Notes: generated from the letters alone by a model not told the origin. 64,000 nt of DNA from Sphingomonadales bacterium (GCA_016721875.1 JADKHG010000001.1:434001-498000), one strand, 5' to 3'. Shown: positions 54,163-63,356, counted from the stretch's first letter. Translations and numbers: made by a program.

Positions 54163-55065
54163 TTATGCAAGTGATCCATGGATGGCCTTGCGCGCGAATT
54201 CCGCAATCTCGGCCTGCGCCGCCCGGCTTTCGCGCAGGAAGAAAATCGGCCAGTCGTGCATCAGCCCTGCCTCCTCGACATAGCGCACCGATGGCAGCTT
54301 TGCCTTTAGCCTGCGGGCATCGCTGACCAATATGTCATCGCCGCCGCCGAACATCAGAATCGGTGGCAGACCATCCCAATTCCCGTGGATCGGGCTGACG
54401 CGCGGATCGTCTATGGGCAGGTCACGCGCATAAAGCCTGCCCGCCTCTTGCGTCCCTGCGACCGTCAAAATGCTGTCGCGCGGTTCGATGGCGCGCTGTT
54501 CGGGTTGAGACACTGCGATATCGAGCCAAGGGCAGATCAGCACAATCCCCTCCGGCAGGCGCAGTCCTTCATCTCGCGCCTGCTGAACAACCGCGGCCGC
54601 AAGCCCGCCCCCGGCGCTGTCGCCTGCCAGCACAAAGGGTCCGCCATGATCCGGGGCATAGGCGCGGTACACCTCCATTGCGAAATCGAGCGTTTCCGTT
54701 GCGCCAGCTTCGGGTGCCAGAGGGTACAGCGGTGCCGTGATCGCAACCCCGTGCTTGGTCGCCAAATGGGCAAAGAATTTCCAGTGCACATCAACCGCCG
54801 GATAGACATATCCGCCGCCGTGGAAATAGAGGATATGCGCGCTGGCCTCACTTCCCTTTGGCCCGATACGCCACACTGATCGCCCCGCGATCACAGCCTC
54901 GACCACCGCCAGTTGCTTTTTCATCTTTTCGGTCGGCAGGTCTGGCGGTGACTGACGCGCCTTTTCAATTTCCACCAGCATCGCCGGGCCACCGCGATAG
55001 CGTTTTTTGTAAACACCCGTGGCGCGCAGCACAGCGCCGATCAAGGTCGCGGCAAAGCTTGGCAT
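54163..55065 (-). CDS. Alpha/beta hydrolase, hormone-sensitive-lipase family
   Basis: A 300-residue esterase. The oxyanion motif HGGGYVYPA, the nucleophile Ser in GDSAGGGLA, the Asp in GGGDDILVSD and the His in LMHDWP give a complete triad. The ATG at 55063-55065 is preceded by GGAGAGG; a longer frame upstream overlaps the divergent gene and is unlikely. Expected to act on short-chain esters in the cytoplasm. It is divergent from the DUF3667 gene, 75 bp apart. Confidence 0.88.
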   Translation of the reverse strand: MPSFAATLIGAVLRATGVYKKRYRGGPAMLVEIEKARQSPPDLPTEKMKKQLAVVEAVIAGRSVWRIGPKGSEASAHILYFHGGGYVYPAVDVHWKFFAHLATKHGVAITAPLYPLAPEAGATETLDFAMEVYRAYAPDHGGPFVLAGDSAGGGLAAAVVQQARDEGLRLPEGIVLICPWLDIAVSQPEQRAIEPRDSILTVAGTQEAGRLYARDLPIDDPRVSPIHGNWDGLPPILMFGGGDDILVSDARRLKAKLPSVRYVEEAGLMHDWPIFFLRESRAAQAEIAEFARKAIHGSLA

Positions 55066-55140
55066 ATCCCTCTCCTTTTTCTCCGTCGTCAGATGCAAGC
55101 GCTGCGCAGGAATGTCCAGCCGGAAGAGGGCTTTCGCACT

Positions 55141-56289
55141 ATGCCATCCGATGCTAACCCTATGGCCATGGCGGGAGAATTTGAAGCAGCGGGAACGATT
55201 GTCGAAGGCGCGCTGGTGGCGACCGCCGTCGAGCAATCGAATCTGGGCCAAACGACAACGGGAAGCCATGCCGAGCATGATTGCCTGAATTGCGGCGCGG
55301 CGCTGGCCGGCCCCTATTGCGCGCAATGCGGGCAACAGGCGCATGTCCACCGCACATTGTCAGCAATCTGGCACGACATATTGCAATCGGTGCTGCATTT
55401 TGACGGCAAGCTGTGGCGCACGCTTCCAATGCTCGCCTTCAAACCCGGCGAACTGACCCGCCGCTATGTCCATGGCGAGCGCGCGAAATTTGTATCGCCA
55501 ATGGCGCTGTTTCTGTTTTCAATTTTCCTGATGTTCGCGGTGTTCAGCTTTACGGGAGGTCCATTCGGGAGTGGAACGTCAACCCACAATGTTTCGATCA
55601 AAAAAGATTTCGCATCTGAGGCGAAAAAACTCGACGCGGAAATCGCCGAAACGGAGGCAAAAATCGCCGATCCAAAGCTATCACAGGCCATGAAAGTTTC
55701 GTTGCTATCAAAGCTGGGCGACTTGAAAGCGGACCGCAACGTCGTTGCCTTTGCCCAAACCGGCAAGGCCAAATATTCAAATGCAGAAACGCAAGGCAGT
55801 GATGGCAATTCCAGTATGTCTGTTCTCGAAAATGAAAGTACAGGGATAAAGTGGCTTGATACCCTGATCCAAAAGGGCGGCGAGAAAATGGTCTCCAACC
55901 CGAATCTTGTCCTCTATAAACTGCAATCGAACGGCTATAAATTCGCCTGGCTGTTGATACCCCTGTCGCTACCCTTTGTCTGGCTGGCAACTTTGGGTGT
56001 GAGGGGGCATCATTTTTATGACCATGCGGTTTTCACCACCTATTCGATTGCCTTCATGTGTCTATTATTCCTGCTGCTGGCGATCCTGTCGCGGATCGGG
56101 ATAGGCAGCAATGTCTTGGGCTTTGCCTTCATCCTGATCCCACCGGTGCATCTCTATAAACGGCTGCGGCACAGCTATGCGTTGACCAGACCAGGCGCGA
56201 TCGTACGGCTGGTGCTGCTATCGGCGTTTATCTGGCTGGTGTTGCTCGCCTTTGTGATGATCCTCTTTCTTCTCGGCTTTTTAGGATAA
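55141..56289 (+). CDS. DUF3667 membrane protein with zinc ribbon
   Basis: A 382-residue protein with CLNCGAALAGPYCAQCGQ, a four-Cys zinc ribbon near residue 50, then FDGKLWRTLPMLAFKPGELTR, the hallmark of DUF3667, followed by a membrane helix, a charged segment of about 120 residues with coiled-coil character, and three C-terminal helices. Role unknown. Three bases separate it from the phoD gene, so they are probably one transcript. Confidence 0.82.
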   Translation: MPSDANPMAMAGEFEAAGTIVEGALVATAVEQSNLGQTTTGSHAEHDCLNCGAALAGPYCAQCGQQAHVHRTLSAIWHDILQSVLHFDGKLWRTLPMLAFKPGELTRRYVHGERAKFVSPMALFLFSIFLMFAVFSFTGGPFGSGTSTHNVSIKKDFASEAKKLDAEIAETEAKIADPKLSQAMKVSLLSKLGDLKADRNVVAFAQTGKAKYSNAETQGSDGNSSMSVLENESTGIKWLDTLIQKGGEKMVSNPNLVLYKLQSNGYKFAWLLIPLSLPFVWLATLGVRGHHFYDHAVFTTYSIAFMCLLFLLLAILSRIGIGSNVLGFAFILIPPVHLYKRLRHSYALTRPGAIVRLVLLSAFIWLVLLAFVMILFLLGFLG

Positions 56290-56292
56290 AGC

Positions 56293-57936
56293 ATGACCCA
56301 CAATTTCGACCGCCGCCTGCTGCTCAAAACCGGGATGTTCGGGCTGGGCGCGTTGGCGCTGCCCGGCGGGGCACTTGCAGCGTTACAGGCTTCGCTCGCC
56401 AAGGGCTTTTCGCACGGCGTCGCTTCCGGCGAGCCATCGCCAAACAGCGTGCTGCTTTGGACGCGCTATGTGTCGGATGCCCCCGAGACCAAACTTGCGG
56501 CAGAGGTCAGCGAATTTGCCGATTTCCGGCTGGTCTGGTCTGGAGCCGAAGCCGTCGCCTCCCCCTTGCGCGACCATACCGCAAAAGCCGTGATCAAACG
56601 GCTCGACCCCGGCAAGACCTATTATTACCGCTTCATCGCCCCTGATGGGAGCATCTCTCCTATTGGCAGAACGCGGACTTTGCCGGTGGAGGGGATCAAG
56701 CATTACCGCCTTGCGGTCTTTTCCTGCTCAAACCTGCCCTTTGGCTGGTTCAACGCCTATGCCCATGCAGCGAAGGCTGGCGACTTCGACTTGTCGCTGC
56801 ATCTGGGTGATTATCTGTATGAATATCAGTCGGGTTATTATCCAGGGCCGAAGGATATGGTCGCCGGGCGGCTGATCGAACCTGCAAACGAGATAGTCAG
56901 TCTGGCCGACTATCGACTGCGTTATGCCAGCTACCGCATGGACCCCGACCTGCAGGCGGTACACGCCCGCGCGCCGATGCTGGCGATGTGGGACGATCAT
57001 GAAATTGCCAATGACGCCAGCGAAAGCGGCGCGCAAAATCATCAGCCCAAGACCGAAGGCGAATGGTCTGAACGCAAACGCGCGGCGGAGCAGGCCTACC
57101 GCGAATGGATGCCGGTGCGCGACCTGTCCGACAACGGCGACCGCTGGAAAAACTACCCCATTGGCGACCTTGCCAATATCATCATGACCGAAAGCCGGAT
57201 CACCGCGCGTTCGCGTCAGACGGGCCCCGGCAAGCTGGAGGGCGATTTTTCTGCAATTGCCAAAAAGCTAACCGATTTCCGCGATGGCGCTTTGCAAGAT
57301 CCGGCGCGGACGATGTTAGGGACGGCGCAGGAACAGTGGCTGCATGGCACCTTTGCCAGCGGCAAGGCAAAGTGGAATATCTGGGCGCAGCAAACGATCA
57401 TGGGATCGTTGTTCCAACCCAAAGGTGCTGAGAACTGGCTGAAACCCGATGCCGACGATATCGCCCGACAACGCGTGCTGCGCGGTACCGTCGCCGCACA
57501 GGCGGGTATCCCGTCCAACCTAGACGCATGGGATGGCTACCCCGCAGCCCGCGCCCGCGCGCTATCGGCTGCGCAAAATGCCAAGGGCGACCTTGTCGTG
57601 CTGACCGGAGACAGTCACAACGCCTGGGCCTTTGACCTGTCGCATGACGGCAAGCCCGCCGGGGTCGAGTTTGCCGGACAAAGCGTTACGTCGTCCGGGC
57701 TCGAAGCATATTTCACTGGGGCCAAACCCAAAACCGTCGCCACTGCGCTGATGCAAACCAACCCCGGTCTGAAATGGACCGACAGTTCGCAGCGCGGCTA
57801 TATGGTCGTCGATCTGACCCCAGAGCGCGCCACCAGCGAATGGCGCTTTGTCGAAAGCGTGAAGGCGCGGTCAACCGGGCTTGCGGGGACCAAGCGGTTG
57901 ATTGCGAAACGCGGGAAGCGCCAACTGCAAGTTTGA
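56293..57936 (+). CDS. PhoD-type alkaline phosphatase
   Basis: A 547-residue Tat-exported phosphodiesterase/phosphatase. The signal region is DRRLLLKTGMFGLGALALPGG. The N-terminal Ig-like domain (FSHGVASGEPSPNSVLLWTR) leads into the metal-dependent core with VFSCSN, HLGDYLYEY, MWDDHEIAND and TGDSHNAWAFD. Such enzymes use Fe3+ and Ca2+. It could feed phosphate to the Pst system, but no Pho box is visible directly upstream. Confidence 0.9.
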   Translation: MTHNFDRRLLLKTGMFGLGALALPGGALAALQASLAKGFSHGVASGEPSPNSVLLWTRYVSDAPETKLAAEVSEFADFRLVWSGAEAVASPLRDHTAKAVIKRLDPGKTYYYRFIAPDGSISPIGRTRTLPVEGIKHYRLAVFSCSNLPFGWFNAYAHAAKAGDFDLSLHLGDYLYEYQSGYYPGPKDMVAGRLIEPANEIVSLADYRLRYASYRMDPDLQAVHARAPMLAMWDDHEIANDASESGAQNHQPKTEGEWSERKRAAEQAYREWMPVRDLSDNGDRWKNYPIGDLANIIMTESRITARSRQTGPGKLEGDFSAIAKKLTDFRDGALQDPARTMLGTAQEQWLHGTFASGKAKWNIWAQQTIMGSLFQPKGAENWLKPDADDIARQRVLRGTVAAQAGIPSNLDAWDGYPAARARALSAAQNAKGDLVVLTGDSHNAWAFDLSHDGKPAGVEFAGQSVTSSGLEAYFTGAKPKTVATALMQTNPGLKWTDSSQRGYMVVDLTPERATSEWRFVESVKARSTGLAGTKRLIAKRGKRQLQV

Positions 57937-57989
57937 AGCGACAATAGCGACGCTTGCGGCTGTATCGGCCTTCGCGTACATGCATGTGC

Positions 57990-58505
57990 ATGACATATCG
58001 CCACTTGTTCCTCCTGCCCGCGCTGCTGCTGGGGTTCAGCGCTCCAGCCCCGGCGACTAGTGACGATTCAAACGGTTTTGCCCGGCGTGTCTGCAATCTT
58101 TATTCCGGCGCGGAAGGCTCGATCACCGCGTGGCGCGGATTGGGGTGCAGCTGGCACTATGTGCATGGCAAGGAACTGACACAGGGCGAAGCGCTGGTGA
58201 TCACCGCCCACCGCGCCGCCACGCCGGATCAGATAGCCGCCTACCGCAAGGCCGAGGACGGCTATATGGACGGTATGGCTCAATATGGCCTCGCGAAAAT
58301 CACGTCTGTTTCTTATTGTGGTCCCGGTGCAGGCCGCAAAGCGATCATCACCGCTTCGCCCGAATTGCTGATGGTTTCGGGCTATATGGTTTGCGGCAAC
58401 CACTATATCTCTGCCGACCTGAAGGTGAAGCCTGGCACCGGTGTTGATCCATCGCGCCTTTTTGACGATCTGATGCCGCAAGTGCTGCCGCTGATCGAGG
58501 CCTGA
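57990..58505 (+). CDS. Exported protein, unknown
   Basis: A 171-residue precursor with a signal peptide (MTYRHLFLLPALLLGFSAPA). Four Cys residues in the mature part (RRVCNLYS, GCSWHYV, SYCGPGAG, MVCGNHYI) could form two disulphides. No family recognised. The start is uncertain by two codons; ATG 57990 was chosen. It follows phoD with a 53-bp gap. Confidence 0.6.
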   Translation: MTYRHLFLLPALLLGFSAPAPATSDDSNGFARRVCNLYSGAEGSITAWRGLGCSWHYVHGKELTQGEALVITAHRAATPDQIAAYRKAEDGYMDGMAQYGLAKITSVSYCGPGAGRKAIITASPELLMVSGYMVCGNHYISADLKVKPGTGVDPSRLFDDLMPQVLPLIEA

Positions 58506-58665
58506 ACGCCATGCGGCGCCAAAGGTAACAGCGCTGAAAAAAATGTGGCTTCACGAGCCGACGGTTTAGACCGCACCCCGCACAAAATTCTTATTTTGCT
58601 ATGCCATCTTGCATATTTGCCTAAACTTCCTGCCAGTTTACGACTCAACTCGAGGAGTGAGATCC

Positions 58666-59289
58666 ATGGCCGCAAAGAAATCCAAATCCCCTGCAACCAC
58701 CCCGGCAAAGCCACCCAAAAAGGCAAAGGCCGACGCCATTGCCAAAGCGAAAGCAATAGCGCCCGACAAGGCGGCGAATATCGGCAGCAAACCCAAGACC
58801 AAATTTCGCGGAAACCCCGATATCTTCGGACGGCTGGTCGAGGATCATGACCGCCACCGCGCGCTGTTTGCGATGATCGAGGACACCGAAGGCAAATCGA
58901 AAAACCGGCGGAAATTGTTTAAGGAACTGGTGCTGGAAATCAAAGGCCATGCCGCCGCCGAGGAACAGGCATTATGGTCCAGCGTGATGCGCAATCCCGC
59001 AACGACCGAAGACGCCCGCCATGCCGTTGGTGAGCATAAGGAAATGGACAAGATGCTCGCCGACCTCGCCGCGCGCGACATGGCGAAAGGCGGCTGGCTG
59101 AAACGCTTTGCCGCCGCGAAAGAAGAATATCTGCACCATATCCGGGAGGAGGAGCAGGAACAGTTCGTCGCCGCCGAAAAGCACCTGTCCGCAACCGACC
59201 TACGCTATATGCGAACGGTGTTCAACCGGCGGAAGAAGGAAGAAAAGGCTGCGGCCACGGTGGAGAAGAAGATCAGGTTGAAGGGGTAA
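58666..59289 (+). CDS. Hemerythrin-like HHE domain protein with Ala/Lys-rich head
   Basis: A 207-residue protein. The first 50 residues are Lys/Ala/Pro-rich and look disordered and DNA-binding-like. The HHE core follows with EDHDRHRALFAMIED, EIKGHAAAEEQALW, AVGEHKEMDKML and YLHHIREEEQEQF, giving the His and acidic ligands of a di-iron site. Such proteins respond to O2, NO or oxidative stress. GAGGAG lies before ATG 58666. A long inverted repeat follows. Confidence 0.85.
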   Translation: MAAKKSKSPATTPAKPPKKAKADAIAKAKAIAPDKAANIGSKPKTKFRGNPDIFGRLVEDHDRHRALFAMIEDTEGKSKNRRKLFKELVLEIKGHAAAEEQALWSSVMRNPATTEDARHAVGEHKEMDKMLADLAARDMAKGGWLKRFAAAKEEYLHHIREEEQEQFVAAEKHLSATDLRYMRTVFNRRKKEEKAAATVEKKIRLKG

Positions 59290-59365
59290 GCTTTGGGGGA
59301 TGAACGGGAAAGAGAACTGCTTTGCGCGAAACATTTCTCCGCCGACCTCCGGATTAAAGGTAAAA

Positions 59366-59421
59366 GAGGCAAGAGGTGGTGAGGAGGAGGTTTAAACAAA
59401 GCCCTCTCCCCCTCTTGCCTC
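59366..59421. repeat. Inverted repeat after the hemerythrin-like gene
   Basis: Perfect 11-bp arms GAGGCAAGAGG (59366-59376) and CCTCTTGCCTC (59411-59421) enclose 34 bases. It may end transcription of the upstream gene, although no T run follows. Little else is seen in the 248 bp before the next gene. Confidence 0.6.
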
Positions 59422-59537
59422 ATTCACATCAATTCCGACCGTCTAAATATTAATGACCCTGCGGGCCGTGCGCCCAGAAACCACTTTCCTACAACTAACC
59501 ATATAGGTTATGTACTGTCCCTTTGGAGGACAGACCG

Positions 59538-60350
59538 ATGCAAAACCCGACAACACCCCCTTCCCCGCTCGATCAGGATGCCGATGCCAAACTGCCCGCT
59601 GCCGCTTTCCTGCGCTATGAAAGCCGCTCCGATGGCTGGAGTGCGGGGCGGCAGGCGGCGTTTTTGGCGCATCTTGCCGACAATGGCGTAGTCGCCGATG
59701 CCGCACGCGCTGTCGGAAAGCACCTCAGCGGCGGCTATGCGCTGCGGCGGCAAGAGCGGGGTTATGCCTTTGATCTGGGCTGGGCGGCGGCGCTGATCAT
59801 CGCACGGCGTGTGGTTGCCGATGATCTTATAACGGCAGCGATCCGGGGTGAGCAATCACGCTGGGTCCGCGAAGATGGGGTGACCACATATACGCGGCAG
59901 AACAGCAAATTGGCGCTGACTTTGCTCGATAAGATTAATCCTGCAAACGCGCCAGCCGAAGTGCTGGCCGTGGTGGTGCGCTTCGATTGTTTCCTGCAGA
60001 TGATCGACGAAGGCCTGAGCGCGCAGGAGTTATGGGAATTGTTCTTCGACAAGGCGCTGCTCCACAGCGAGGTCGAGGCGCGCGCGAGGGTAAGGGCTGC
60101 GCTTCTACTTTGTGAAGAATCCGTCGATTTTGAAGGTCAGAAAGGTGACGAAACGCCTATCGAATACAAGTCGATAGAGGGGCCATGTATCAACGGCGAT
60201 GCATTTCCCAGACCAGCGCATCAGCATGGCCGGGTACATCCGGGAGTAAAGCACCCGATTTCGCCCGCATCATCCCCTCTGGACTCATCGGCACGCTTTC
60301 GGGCATCATCGCGCGAGAGGCGCATGCGCTCTTGGGGAGAGGCCCGATGA
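59538..60350 (+). CDS. Helix-turn-helix, terminase-small-subunit-like protein (C-terminus doubtful)
   Basis: A 270-residue protein. Residues 25-130 resemble a sphingomonad protein group with a phage terminase small-subunit-like HTH: AGRQAAFLAHLADNGVVADA, AARAVGKHLSGGYALRRQE, then TTYTRQNSKLALTLLDKI. The last 75 residues or so are low in hydrophobic content and may result from a frame slip. Its stop overlaps the next start by ATGA (60347-60350), which argues for this end. GGAGGA precedes ATG 59538. Function unknown. Confidence 0.6.
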   Translation: MQNPTTPPSPLDQDADAKLPAAAFLRYESRSDGWSAGRQAAFLAHLADNGVVADAARAVGKHLSGGYALRRQERGYAFDLGWAAALIIARRVVADDLITAAIRGEQSRWVREDGVTTYTRQNSKLALTLLDKINPANAPAEVLAVVVRFDCFLQMIDEGLSAQELWELFFDKALLHSEVEARARVRAALLLCEESVDFEGQKGDETPIEYKSIEGPCINGDAFPRPAHQHGRVHPGVKHPISPASSPLDSSARFRASSRERRMRSWGEAR

Positions 60351-60673
60351 ACCGACAGAAAATTGCCGACCTGATCTATTACGCCGCCGCCGGTCATGCC
60401 CGGGCGCGGGGGTATCGGCTGGGCGACGGGGCGAAGGATTTTTTCCGGTCAAATGCGGAGAAAGCCGCAGGTTTGCTCGACGGTGCCGACGGCTTCGATC
60501 TGCGGTTGCAGTTGACGCTGAAAAACAGCCGAAAGCTGATTGACGCGATGATCCGCGAACGGCGCGCCGCCTATGCCGGCGATCCAGCGACGCTACGCTC
60601 GAAAGTGATTGGCGAGGTAACGTTGGGGGCCGCGCTCAACCGCCTGTGCCCGATCTTTCCCTTTTGCGACTGA
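60347..60673 (+). CDS. Hypothetical protein in a coupled set
   Basis: A 108-residue, mainly helical, basic protein: MNRQKIADLIYYAAAGHARA, then LTLKNSRKLIDAMIRERRAA and TLGAALNRLCPIFPFCD. No membrane segment or known motif. Overlaps the HTH gene upstream by 4 bp and lies 5 bp before the next, so the three are probably one operon. Confidence 0.5.
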   Translation: MNRQKIADLIYYAAAGHARARGYRLGDGAKDFFRSNAEKAAGLLDGADGFDLRLQLTLKNSRKLIDAMIRERRAAYAGDPATLRSKVIGEVTLGAALNRLCPIFPFCD

Positions 60674-60678
60674 CCGCA

Positions 60679-61026
60679 ATGGACGATCGAACCAAAGCCG
60701 CATTCGATGCCGCATCCGAAGCAGTAAAGCAGGTGCTGGCGCTTGCTACCGGAACAATCGGCGCTGCGATAGCGCTGTTCGACGACGGTGCGACGGCGGG
60801 CATCGATTTTGGCGCGCATGACGGCTGGCTGCAGCTGGGGCTGGTATTGGCAGCGGTGAGTGTGCTGTGCGGGCTTTTATCGCTGGGCGCGATTGCCGGG
60901 CAATTGGGCAGTCCGAAAGAGGAAAAGCCCAGCACCTATTCCAAAGGTCTGCGGCTGTTCCACTTCGTGCAGCTGGCAAGCTATGGTCTTGGCATAGTGG
61001 CGATGGTGATTCACGCCATCAGATGA
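60679..61026 (+). CDS. Small membrane protein, unknown
   Basis: A 115-residue protein with an N-terminal amphipathic helix (AAFDAASEAVKQVLALATGT) and two strong membrane helices (LVLAAVSVLCGLLSLGAIAG and a C-terminal one with LGIVAMVIHAI). No family recognised. Last gene of the three-gene set. Confidence 0.6.
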   Translation: MDDRTKAAFDAASEAVKQVLALATGTIGAAIALFDDGATAGIDFGAHDGWLQLGLVLAAVSVLCGLLSLGAIAGQLGSPKEEKPSTYSKGLRLFHFVQLASYGLGIVAMVIHAIR

Positions 61027-61038
61027 GGCGCAAACCGT

Positions 61039-61401
61039 TCAACGTGTTACACCGCCAGCCTGACAACGCTGCAGCGCCGCTTGCATTGCCTCGGCCAGCG
61101 CAGTCAGCTTTGCGTCCTGATCGGGGATGCTCGCGTCGCCGACAATCGCGATGCGCACCTTCGGCGCAGCGACAAAGACGAAGGTGTCTTCGCGCGCGAC
61201 GCCTTCTGCTTTGGTCCAGTCGATATTCCAGCTTCGACCCTTTGCCTTGACGCTGGTAGTGCAGCCTTTGGTGCGCACCGACAGCAATTTGCGGTCGCCG
61301 CCTTTGCCAATGTCGTCCTCGACCACGGCGTTCAGACCCTTTGCCGCGAGGGCTGTCGGGTCGGGTGCAGCGGCGGCGAGCAGGAGGAGTGGGATCAACA
61401 T
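61039..61401 (-). CDS. Exported protein, unknown
   Basis: A 120-residue precursor with a short signal (MLIPLLLLAAAAPDP). The mature part is mixed alpha/beta, with VEDDIGKGGDRKLLSVRTKG and KVRIAIVGDASIPDQDAKLT, and two Cys. It converges on the small membrane protein gene. Confidence 0.55.
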   Translation of the reverse strand: MLIPLLLLAAAAPDPTALAAKGLNAVVEDDIGKGGDRKLLSVRTKGCTTSVKAKGRSWNIDWTKAEGVAREDTFVFVAAPKVRIAIVGDASIPDQDAKLTALAEAMQAALQRCQAGGVTR

Positions 61402-61480
61402 TGCACACAGTCTGGCACTGGCATGAGGTCCGCACAAGCATTTAACCGGCTGCAAACCCGTGATGGTTATGATCGCGTTG

Positions 61481-61792
61481 ATGATCATAGTCATGGGCCA
61501 TATCCGGGTGCGTCCCGAAGATACCGAGCTGTTCCGCCGTCGGCTGTCCGACCACGCGGCGACGGTGCGCGGCTTTGATGGCTGTCTGCATTATGCAATC
61601 GCCGCCGATATGGAGGATGCCGGACTGTGGTGGATCAGCGAACGCTGGCGCGACCGCGAAACACAGGGCGCGCATATGGCGGGTGACCATATGGCGCGGT
61701 TCAACATGATGATGAAGCATGTGAAAATCACTGAAGCGCGCATCGAAAGTTTTGAAACCGACCAGCCGGGGCAGTGGTTGATCAGGACCTAG
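61481..61792 (+). CDS. Antibiotic biosynthesis monooxygenase (ABM) domain protein
   Basis: A 103-residue ferredoxin-like protein: GHIRVRPEDTELFRRRLSDH, GCLHYAIAADMEDAGLWWIS, and ERWRDRETQGAHMAGDHMAR, as in YgiN-like quinol monooxygenases or haem-degrading enzymes. Start chosen at ATG 61481; others are close by. Substrate unknown. Its end overlaps the convergent NRDE gene by 4 bp. Confidence 0.72.
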   Translation: MIIVMGHIRVRPEDTELFRRRLSDHAATVRGFDGCLHYAIAADMEDAGLWWISERWRDRETQGAHMAGDHMARFNMMMKHVKITEARIESFETDQPGQWLIRT

Positions 61793-62493
61793 CGCCAGTT
61801 GAATGCAATCGCGCTCTCGCCGGTCTGGATGCCGCATTCATTAAAGCGCCGCTCGCATATCCATCCGCTGCCATCATCCGCGACCGCGACCACGGTCGAG
61901 CAGCGCGTGCCATAAACGGGGGCGTTGATGAAAACGCTGTTACCGGCGTCGTCGAGCAGGCTTTCGTCTCGCAGTATAGCGAGCAAGGCTTCTGGGGCGT
62001 CGCCGCTTTGCAGCCAAAGACTCAGCGCCCCCTCCGCAGCCCGACGGCGCGGCCAAGGTTCGCTCGCATGGCCGTTTGACAGGCTGTGCAGTCCGCGGTC
62101 AAGCGGAGTGCGGCTGGACACTGGATGGTTGGCGTAAAGCGCCGCATCCTCCGCCCCGACCAGCAAAAGGTTGCACGGGTTGTATCCGGACAGCGCGTCA
62201 TCTTCAGGCGCTACACCTGCCACAAGCCAGTCCGCAACCAGCGCCCCGCGCGAGGCCTTGGCGGGATCAGGCAACGTGCCGGTGCGGATATTGGTCAGCA
62301 CGGCAAGCCTGCCGTCGTTGCTCACTCCCAGCCAGCTCCCGCCAGCCTGCAAGTCGCGTCCCGCAATCACCTGTGGCGCGTCGTTCCAGCGGGCGAGCGG
62401 TGCCGTCTCGCGCGCATGAAATTCATCGCGGTTGGCAGCCAGCACCAGCCGCCAACGCGGGTGGCAATCAAGCGCAAGGGCGACAACACACAT
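61789..62493 (-). CDS. NRDE (TANGO2-like) family protein
   Basis: A 234-residue protein beginning MCVVALALDCHPRWRLVLAANRDEF; the Cys2 and the NRDE motif are diagnostic. VSNDGRLAVLTNIR and the later SNGHASEPWPRR are also typical. The Cys at residue 2 suggests an N-terminal-nucleophile hydrolase fold, but the reaction is not settled. Ten bases upstream is the SRAP-like gene. Confidence 0.88.
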   Translation of the reverse strand: MCVVALALDCHPRWRLVLAANRDEFHARETAPLARWNDAPQVIAGRDLQAGGSWLGVSNDGRLAVLTNIRTGTLPDPAKASRGALVADWLVAGVAPEDDALSGYNPCNLLLVGAEDAALYANHPVSSRTPLDRGLHSLSNGHASEPWPRRRAAEGALSLWLQSGDAPEALLAILRDESLLDDAGNSVFINAPVYGTRCSTVVAVADDGSGWICERRFNECGIQTGESAIAFNWR

Positions 62494-62502
62494 CGCGCCA
62501 CC

Positions 62503-63117
62503 CTACTCCGCCCTGCCGTCGCTGGAAAGCGGCTCCAACGCTGCGCTGGCCAATGGCTGCACCAGCGCCTGCGCGTCTTTCCAGTCGGCAGTGAGCCAGC
62601 GGTCGTGGGCGCTGCGCGGCAGGATCAACGGCATAGAGCTCGGCCCGCCCTTGCCCTCAACCGGAACCAGCGCCGCCGACGGCTCTGTTGTCAGGATCGC
62701 AAAAACCGGCATATCGGTCAGGTCGCGCCAGATGCCGGCAAAGGCAAAGACTGGTTCATCCTGCACCCGCCACCAGCGCCGCTCCTTGCCCGTCCCGCTT
62801 TCAAAGGCCGTCGCCGGAACAAGGCAGCGCAGTTCGCTATGACGCAGATTGCCGATCCAGAATGGGCTTTCCAGATTGCGGACAAAGGGCACACAGCGCG
62901 GCGGCCCCTCGACCAGCGACGGCATCGGTCCTGGTGGCGGAAAACCCCAATGCATCGGCCGGATCAGCCGCTTGCCCTGCCGCCCCGCACGCGCAATCAC
63001 CGGTGCAAACTGCCCCACTTCAGGCGCGCCACCCGCCCACGGATCGGGTCCGGCATCGGCAGCAAAGGCCTGCGCAATAGCAGGCGAAGCAGCGTCAAGG
63101 CGGTAGCGTGTTGCCAT
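62503..63117 (-). CDS. SRAP (YedK/HMCES-like) family protein lacking the catalytic Cys
   Basis: A 204-residue protein with SRAP features: IRPMHWGFPPPG, RNLESPFW, RCLVPATAFESG, WWRVQDEPVFAFAGIW and FAILTTEP. Active members begin Met-Cys-Gly-Arg, with Cys2 crosslinking to abasic DNA. Here the start is MATRYRLD, and the His of the usual H-x-R-M-P motif is replaced in GPSSMPLIL. It may have lost catalysis but kept DNA contact. Position next to NRDE is probably not functional. Confidence 0.8.
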   Translation of the reverse strand: MATRYRLDAASPAIAQAFAADAGPDPWAGGAPEVGQFAPVIARAGRQGKRLIRPMHWGFPPPGPMPSLVEGPPRCVPFVRNLESPFWIGNLRHSELRCLVPATAFESGTGKERRWWRVQDEPVFAFAGIWRDLTDMPVFAILTTEPSAALVPVEGKGGPSSMPLILPRSAHDRWLTADWKDAQALVQPLASAALEPLSSDGRAE

Positions 63118-63239
63118 AAAGCTGAGGTGGCAGCGGCGCGACAGGCGGTCAAGCACGCACCGCCTCGATTTTGACCAAGGTCAAGGAAAGTCCTATTCCG
63201 CCGCCGCATAGCCCCTGAAAACAAGCAGAGGAGCCTATC

Positions 63240-63350
63240 ATGTCAGACCTTTCGATTCTTCCCGTAGCGATCTTCATCGGCATGATGGTGGCATTTGCGC
63301 TGGTCATGCTGTTCGTTACAGTGACCGACAAAGACCCGGTTCAGGATTGA
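63240..63350 (+). CDS. 36-residue membrane protein
   Basis: A short gene with a good ribosome site (AGAGGAG, seven bases before ATG 63240). The product MSDLSILPVAIFIGMMVAFA continues through a single membrane helix to a charged tail (DKDPVQD). Length and layout resemble small inner-membrane proteins. Function unknown. Confidence 0.6.
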   Translation: MSDLSILPVAIFIGMMVAFALVMLFVTVTDKDPVQD

Positions 63351-63356
63351 AGTGTT

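Noticed and set aside
59538..61026. Prophage remnant
   Set aside because: Only a terminase-small-subunit-like HTH is present; no other phage gene, integrase or attachment site is visible.
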